From contig RDXM01000123.1 of NCBI GenBank assembly GCA_004292595.1, positions 1-32,394 on the forward strand: a DNA stretch of 32,394 nt, in the 5' to 3' direction. A program made the translations under genes and the position numbers. The stretch comes from Candidatus Kapaibacterium sp. (GTDB lineage: Bacteria; Bacteroidota; Ignavibacteria; Kapaibacteriales; UBA4661). The notes beneath the pieces are model-generated. The model did no database searches, was not told where the DNA came from, and saw nothing but the letters and a program-made list of their open reading frames with translations. Below, piece by piece: positions 27,840 through 32,394 of the stretch (positions within the stretch are counted from its first letter, which is position 1; every line of letters starts with the position of its first letter).

Positions 27840-29252
27840 ATGTCTTCCGTTCAATCAATACTCAACTCCTCTGAAGAGCGCACACCACCTCGTTTCCAAG
27901 CAAACGACGAGGAAGTAATTGCCAATGGCAATACCAATTCTTTCGCTCATCAAACCGCCTTTCCTTGCTCTGCACACGAGACGCAGAGCCGCATCCACGC
28001 CGCTTTGGTTCAGCAAGAACCAGAAAAGCAACCGTCGCTTTTTCTTCCTTTTTTTGTGCTTGTTTTGTCTGTAAACCTGATGTTTACTGGCTTGTACAAA
28101 TTTGTTGCGCCAGAATTGGTTGAAAAATTTGCCCGCAATAATTTGAAACCTGCCGAACTTCAGCTCGTGAATTTTCAAGGCGTTTTTGCCAATCCAAATG
28201 CTGCTGGATTGCAGCAGATAGGCGCGTCGCCAGAGATTTCCCGCGCCCTCACAAGCGGCGAGCTTGTGTTCGATTTCACTGAGGAATCCCGCACATTCGA
28301 GAAACACGGCTATACCAAATCCGCGCAGGAGTGGTACATCAAAACCCCGACGCTTGGCGAAGAAGCAATTTTGCTCACGCCCGCAATCGCGCTTGGTTTG
28401 GGGCTTGGAGCGTTTTCTTTTGCGTGTATGTTTTTGCTCAGTGCCGCCTTGCCAAGTAAAATTGGCTTGTTATCTGCGCTTACAGACCGCGCCATCCATC
28501 AAACCCGCTTCACGCTTGCCATGCAGACTGGTTTATCCGAAGAAGACCTTGATGTAATGCGCCTCAGCGATGCAGAACTTTTACTGCTTGCAAAAAGCGA
28601 ATCAAACCGCATAGAATCCAGCTTTGAACGGCTTTGGAACGTTGTTGCGGGTGGAAAAATGTCGGAAAGCGATGTGAGAAAATTTCACCCAAAAATGCTC
28701 CAGCCCAGTTCTTACGCGCTCTTTCGGGCATATTGCCTTCAGCGCATGGCAGAAGTGCTTTCGCCCGCAATCGCGCTCCGAATGCAGCATTTACGCGAGG
28801 TTGCGGCATGGTCGCGTCAGAAAGTACGCTTGTATGCGGCGTGGCGGTTTTTTATGCAAGAATATTTTGTGCCACGCTTTGCAAATGTGGTCAGCGGCAT
28901 GGCGTACTGCGGCGCAGCGTTCTTGATTGTCTCGGTCGGCTTGCGTGGACTCCGCTTTATTCCTGCCTCGCGCCCAAGTATTCTTCTTGCAACCATTTCG
29001 CTTGAGTGCGCATTTCTCCTACTTTTGGGAATGACGCTCGCCTTCCAGCACGAGGAAACAAGCGGTATTGAGTCCTTGAAGCGCATCGAACACGGCATGA
29101 ACGATGTTGCTCGTCTCGTGCAAGGCGTGAATCCAAGCGTGATTGAGCGGACGATAGAACTTGCCGTGCAAGAACACGCGAAATCACCAGAGATGCAAGA
29201 GCGAATGAGTAAAGATTTTACGAATAAACTTGTTGCCGCACTGCAAGGGTAA
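27840..29252 (+). CDS. Unknown four-TM membrane protein with MotA/TolQ-like topology
   Basis: I do not recognise the family of this 470-residue protein. Four TM helices are visible: about 68-90, 174-203, 347-368 and 380-402. The N-terminal 67 residues are polar. About 83 residues lie between TM1 and TM2, about 143 charged helical residues between TM2 and TM3, then a tight turn between TM3 and TM4 and a 68-residue charged tail. With the N-terminus inside, this puts the big loop and tail in the cytoplasm, as in MotA, TolQ and ExbB stator proteins, although the large TM1-TM2 loop is unlike them. TM4 carries a buried Glu (E389 in ISLECAFLLLLG). A strong ribosome site (AAAGGTGG) precedes the ATG. 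The next gene on the same strand encodes a single-TM periplasmic protein, which is the usual partner type. A motor or energy-transducing role is inference only. Confidence 0.7.
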   Translation: MSSVQSILNSSEERTPPRFQANDEEVIANGNTNSFAHQTAFPCSAHETQSRIHAALVQQEPEKQPSLFLPFFVLVLSVNLMFTGLYKFVAPELVEKFARNNLKPAELQLVNFQGVFANPNAAGLQQIGASPEISRALTSGELVFDFTEESRTFEKHGYTKSAQEWYIKTPTLGEEAILLTPAIALGLGLGAFSFACMFLLSAALPSKIGLLSALTDRAIHQTRFTLAMQTGLSEEDLDVMRLSDAELLLLAKSESNRIESSFERLWNVVAGGKMSESDVRKFHPKMLQPSSYALFRAYCLQRMAEVLSPAIALRMQHLREVAAWSRQKVRLYAAWRFFMQEYFVPRFANVVSGMAYCGAAFLIVSVGLRGLRFIPASRPSILLATISLECAFLLLLGMTLAFQHEETSGIESLKRIEHGMNDVARLVQGVNPSVIERTIELAVQEHAKSPEMQERMSKDFTNKLVAALQG

Positions 29253-29353
29253 AGCAGCGCAAAAGCTCGTCAATACACGGGTTTGGGGAGTGCCTTTGTC
29301 GAATCATCCTTCCTCGTAGTTTCTCATTTGATTGCACAATTATTCTAGCAGAA

Positions 29354-29382
29354 TCGCTCGAAAAGCGCGTCTTTTCGAGCGA
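29354..29382. terminator. Strong hairpin after the four-TM gene
   Basis: TCGCTCGAAAAG pairs perfectly with CTTTTCGAGCGA around the loop CGCGT. There is no T-run, so factor-independent termination is uncertain. It lies 100 bp past the stop codon. Confidence 0.5.
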
Positions 29383-29434
29383 ATGGGAATACTTTGCTTA
29401 AGGATTGAACAAAAAACTAGTGGAAAAAGTCAAT

Positions 29435-29512
29435 AGTGGCATAGACATTCTTGTCTGTGTTTGTCGCCTGAAACTCGCACTAACACTCACAGACAAGAAT
29501 GTCTGTGCCACT
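29435..29512. repeat. REPIN-like inverted repeat, copy 2
   Basis: Arms at 29435-29459 and 29488-29512 are 25 bases each and inverted with one mismatch around a 28-base spacer. The arm core AGACATTCTTGTCTGTG is itself nearly palindromic. It matches copy 1 at 26562-26638; the spacers differ. Confidence 0.85.
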
Positions 29513-29603
29513 GTGAAAAAAGTTTTGTCCTTTACAAAGTAATTGACGACAAAATCAGCCATTACAAAACAACACAAATTACTCACTTCAAATTTTTACC
29601 GTT

Positions 29604-31832
29604 ATGTCTAAAGGCTCGGCAGGAAAGGTCTATTTCGTCTTGTATCTCGCAGTAATACTGGAGTTGCTCATCATCATTGTTGAGCGCGACGAGGCGGAAG
29701 ACCACTTACGCAAGCGGGAGCGTGAAGCCCGCGAAATAATTCAAGACATTTTAGGACAAATGCAGGTCGGACCAGGAAATGAAAACCTCACCTCGCGCAT
29801 CAACGATGAAATCTCGCTTGTGAGCGATGAAGCGGTGAAGATTTCAGGCATTCCGTACAAAAAATATCGCTTTTACAACATTGAAGTTGGCGTGAATGAT
29901 GGCTCATCGGCACTTATGGCGGCAAATGGCGCAGATACCGCACAAACTCTCGCATTGCTGAAGCATCTCACGAATGCCGAACATTTGCGCTACGAGATTT
30001 TATTTTTGCAAAACGACGCAACCGACGTGCCAGCGCAAGATGCCGCTTGGCGCAGCGTTGGAGCAATGGAACTTGTGCTGGATACCGCATCAACGCTTGC
30101 GTGGAAAGCACCCGCGTATAAAGCGGAGAATGAAGCTGCTTGCAAAACATATTCCGCAAATACGGCTGGCGCGGTCTTTTCGTATAATGCGGTAGAAACC
30201 GATAAATTGGCGGAAGAGAAGGGCGGACGCTATCTGAAGCGCATTTTTACCACCAATTTTCAGCCAACGCAAGCAGGCTGGTACAAACTGCGCTACACCT
30301 CGCGCACGAACCGCATCATGGGCGTAGGAGGCGACGCAGCCAGTTTTGATGAGGTTTCTGACGAATCGAAAGTAAACATTGGTGCAATGCAACTGACGGT
30401 GAAAAAATTGCGCAAAGTGCAGAAAATGCTGGAACGCGAGCTGGAAAGTTACAACGTACCACAGATGAACACGCTGATTGCTGCAAAAAACGAAGAAGAA
30501 GCGGCGAAGTTTTTCGCGCTCTTGGATAGCGCGAAGTCAGCATTAAAGCGGGAGAGAAGCGGAGAGAGCGATGGAGCGTTGGTGCAAGATATTGTGCGAA
30601 AAATTGATGTTTATGGTGATATGGCAAAGCTGCTCGCGCCGAATAAATCACGGTATTTTGCGCAAAATTCTGGTGCGATGGAAATCAACATCCGTGTAAC
30701 GAAGCCGCCCGTAGCCATTGTGAAAGCAAATGTAGCGTTGCCACAAAACGTATATTTGTTCGACAAACTCACGCCGAAATTCACCTTTACGGCTGGACCA
30801 TTTTACGGCAATAATTTTCCCAAAGGCGAAATCGTTGATGCAAATGGAGCAAGTACGCCGCTTGTGATTGAACGCGCCACAGAAACTCGACCAATGCTTG
30901 CGAGTGCGGAAAAAACAAACGCTGACGTGAAAATGGTCAAAGCCTTGAACGCAAGCAGTGACGCGGGCAATACTCTTGATAAAGGCAAAGCGGTAGAATT
31001 TACAGCAAAAGCGGTGCAGGTTTTGAAGGCGGGAAGCTACACCGTGCGCATAAAACATAGCTCGCAGGGCGATGAAACGGTGCAAGAAACGAAGTTGAGT
31101 ATTTTCCCAAGCCAGCTAACAGCGCAAAATCGGAGAAGTCTTGAAGGGCGCATGAAATCTATGTTTTACGGTGGAACGCTTTCGGTGAATTTAGAGCCAG
31201 ATTGCGCGGGAGCCGTTCCGCCAAGCGAGTTTCGGACATTTATTGGCTTGAGTACAGGTCTGCCGACGCTAACGCCGTCGGTTGGTTTGCAAGCAAAGCA
31301 GCCCTTGGAAGCAAAGGCAAAGCTCGTAGCGGTACGGTGTACGTGGACTTCTCCTTTCACGGGCGAGGAAGTAGAAATTTTGCCCAAGCTCGAACAGCCC
31401 ATCAAACAACGTGAACCAGACATTGACCTGACAAAAGCCGCCGTTACTGGCGTTGAGGGCGAATGGCGGGAATTGAAAATTGCGGTTGGTGGATTGCAAC
31501 TGAGCGCAGGTGTGATTGATGTTGGCTCAAAATACGGAACGCCCGAAAACCTTGATAACATCAGCCTTGTGAACGCTCGTTTGGAAAATGCGCAAGATGT
31601 TGAGTTGATAGATTCGCAACTGAAAGAGCAGGGAAATGGCTTGTACTCTGCGGTCTTCACCGTGCGAAGTTTATTGCTGAAACAGCCCAAAGAAATGACG
31701 GGCGCGATAACCTTTGGCATAAACGCAGCCATGCGCAATCCCGTGAACGGAACAAGGTCTGGTGCGGTTTCCATGGAAACGAGCGTACCGTTTATGTACG
31801 CACCGCCGCCGATAAAAGGCAAGAAAAAATAG
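29604..31832 (+). CDS. Unknown large single-TM periplasmic protein, GldM-like layout
   Basis: This 742-residue protein has one N-terminal TM (about 8-27, GKVYFVLYLAVILELLIIIV) with a buried Glu20 and no cleavage site. A charged helical segment (about 28-75) follows. Then come several beta-rich modules: about 85-250, a helical break of about 265-350, and Ig-like repeats of about 365-500 and 510-735 (for example KPPVAIVKANVALPQNVYLF and GSYTVRIKHSS). It ends PPPIKGKKK. The plan of one TM plus stacked periplasmic beta domains resembles GldM/PorM of the type IX secretion motor, but I see no decisive family motif and no GldK, GldL or GldN beside it. With the four-TM protein upstream it could form a two-part inner-membrane complex. 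No Shine-Dalgarno is visible. A hairpin terminator follows. Confidence 0.7.
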   Translation: MSKGSAGKVYFVLYLAVILELLIIIVERDEAEDHLRKREREAREIIQDILGQMQVGPGNENLTSRINDEISLVSDEAVKISGIPYKKYRFYNIEVGVNDGSSALMAANGADTAQTLALLKHLTNAEHLRYEILFLQNDATDVPAQDAAWRSVGAMELVLDTASTLAWKAPAYKAENEAACKTYSANTAGAVFSYNAVETDKLAEEKGGRYLKRIFTTNFQPTQAGWYKLRYTSRTNRIMGVGGDAASFDEVSDESKVNIGAMQLTVKKLRKVQKMLERELESYNVPQMNTLIAAKNEEEAAKFFALLDSAKSALKRERSGESDGALVQDIVRKIDVYGDMAKLLAPNKSRYFAQNSGAMEINIRVTKPPVAIVKANVALPQNVYLFDKLTPKFTFTAGPFYGNNFPKGEIVDANGASTPLVIERATETRPMLASAEKTNADVKMVKALNASSDAGNTLDKGKAVEFTAKAVQVLKAGSYTVRIKHSSQGDETVQETKLSIFPSQLTAQNRRSLEGRMKSMFYGGTLSVNLEPDCAGAVPPSEFRTFIGLSTGLPTLTPSVGLQAKQPLEAKAKLVAVRCTWTSPFTGEEVEILPKLEQPIKQREPDIDLTKAAVTGVEGEWRELKIAVGGLQLSAGVIDVGSKYGTPENLDNISLVNARLENAQDVELIDSQLKEQGNGLYSAVFTVRSLLLKQPKEMTGAITFGINAAMRNPVNGTRSGAVSMETSVPFMYAPPPIKGKKK

Positions 31833-31857
31833 CATTTTCAAAAAATGCGAATAAACG

Positions 31858-31898
31858 AAAAAATGCCAGCGAAATATGCTTTTCGCTGGCATTTTTTT
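31858..31898. terminator. Bidirectional intrinsic terminator
   Basis: AAATGCCAGCGAAA pairs with TTTCGCTGGCATTT, with an A-run on the left and a T-run on the right. It serves both the plus-strand gene ending at 31832 and the minus-strand gene ending at 31897. A smaller hairpin (GCATTTT / AAAATGC) precedes it. Confidence 0.9.
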
Positions 31899-32193
31899 AT
31901 TTGCTGACCAAGCCATTTATCTTTACAGCTAGCGCGAAATCTAGCTCCGTGAGACCACCTTTGTCGTGGGTTGCAATGCTAATTTTCACTTTATTCCATG
32001 AGAAAATAAGCATATCGGGATGATGGTCTGCCACTTCGGCGCAGATAGCAACGGCGTTCAGAAAGCCCATTGCGGCAAGAAAATTGGGAAATTCAAAGAT
32101 GCGTGTAATCATATTGCCGCTTCGTTGCCAATCGGGGATGGTGGCAAGAAAACTCGGCAGATTTTCTTCGCTAATACGTTCACGCTTTGCCAT
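31897..32193 (-). CDS. Pterin-4a-carbinolamine dehydratase
   Basis: This 98-residue cytoplasmic enzyme dehydrates 4a-hydroxytetrahydropterin, recycling the pterin cofactor of aromatic amino-acid hydroxylases. In bacteria it may also serve molybdopterin-related or regulatory roles. The active-site signature is complete: EVADHHPDMLIFSWNKV followed by ISIATHDKGGLTELDFALA, with the His-His pair, the second His and the Asp in expected places. Its length matches the family (about 95-110). The ATG at 32193 has an AAAGGA ribosome site eight bases upstream. No phenylalanine hydroxylase is in the window. It shares a bidirectional terminator with the convergent gene. Confidence 0.95.
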   Translation of the reverse strand: MAKRERISEENLPSFLATIPDWQRSGNMITRIFEFPNFLAAMGFLNAVAICAEVADHHPDMLIFSWNKVKISIATHDKGGLTELDFALAVKINGLVSK

Positions 32194-32274
32194 AGACGCA
32201 TTCCTTTACAAAAAGTGGTCAAAATTGATGAGTTGAAATTCGCTTGCAATTTGCAATATACACTATCAACACAT

Positions 32275-32394
32275 TTAATGAGCAGAATCAATCTTATGTA
32301 AAGTATTCTGAACCTGCTCTTTCCCCTGTTGTATCAAATACTTTGCTATACCCTTAGAAGAAACAAAATTAGCAAGTGCTACCCCAACAACATT
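32275..32394 (-). CDS. C-terminal end of an unidentified gene, cut by the window edge
   Basis: A minus-strand frame is open from the window end to a TAA at 32275-32277, giving 39 residues that include NVVGVALANFVSSKG and GKEQVQNTLHKID. The composition looks like a real helical C-terminus. I cannot assign a family. It is read toward the dehydratase gene with about 80 bp between them. Confidence 0.4.
   Translation of the reverse strand, partial: NVVGVALANFVSSKGIAKYLIQQGKEQVQNTLHKIDSAH

Larger units (their letters stand above)
29253..29603. other. Intergenic region with hairpin and REPIN-like repeat
   Basis: There is no gene in these 351 bases. They hold a 12-bp perfect hairpin (29354-29382) and REPIN copy 2 (29435-29512). 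A frame crossing the repeat on the minus strand is the well-known spurious reading of such repeats, not a gene. Confidence 0.6.

Noticed and set aside
29398-29586. Minus-strand frame containing AQTFLSV across the repeat
   Set aside because: This peptide is the usual spurious translation of REP-type repeats of this kind.

Overview
The window looks like a chromosomal stretch from a Gram-negative bacterium of the Bacteroidota/Chlorobiota (FCB) side. The outer-membrane beta-barrel receptor with a carboxypeptidase-regulatory-like N-terminus, the MacB/FtsX-type efflux genes run by a sigma-54 response regulator, weak Shine-Dalgarno sequences and moderate GC content all fit that group. A Kapabacteria- or Ignavibacteria-like lineage is possible, but I cannot place it from sequence alone. 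No rRNA, tRNA, CRISPR array or transposase gene was seen.

Left part (1-9.6 kb): a frameshifted nucleotidyltransferase gene, katG (catalase-peroxidase), a lone ABC ATPase, an Nramp metal transporter fused to a universal stress protein domain, and a TonB-type outer-membrane receptor. KatG and the Nramp-Usp fusion suggest oxidative-stress and manganese/iron handling.

Centre (9.7-26.5 kb): an orphan sensor kinase followed by an OmpA-FecR envelope protein. Then, on the minus strand, a sigma-54 response regulator and its kinase, plus an OpgC-like acyltransferase. Next come a HlyD/MacA-type adaptor, two FtsX-type permeases and a second ABC ATPase. Two Uma2-type genes, one intact and one with its catalytic core deleted, sit antisense among the efflux genes.

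The best regulatory signal links these parts. Three genes (the ABC ATPase at 3934, the adaptor at 17901 and the permease at 20015) share an upstream module: a 16-bp inverted-repeat box TGTCCG-N4-TGAACA, a second half-conserved box 21-22 bp further on, and a TTGGCAC -24-like element whose GG lies exactly 92 bp from the start of the first box in all three. This predicts one dispersed efflux regulon controlled by the sigma-54 response regulator encoded at 14912-16321.

Right part (26.5-32.4 kb): three membrane or envelope proteins that I cannot assign to named families. They are a small TM plus coiled-coil protein, a four-TM protein with MotA/TolQ-like topology, and a large single-TM periplasmic protein with GldM-like layout. 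Two 77-78 bp REPIN-like inverted repeats (26562-26638 and 29435-29512) lie within this region. The window ends with a pterin carbinolamine dehydratase and the tail of an unidentified gene.
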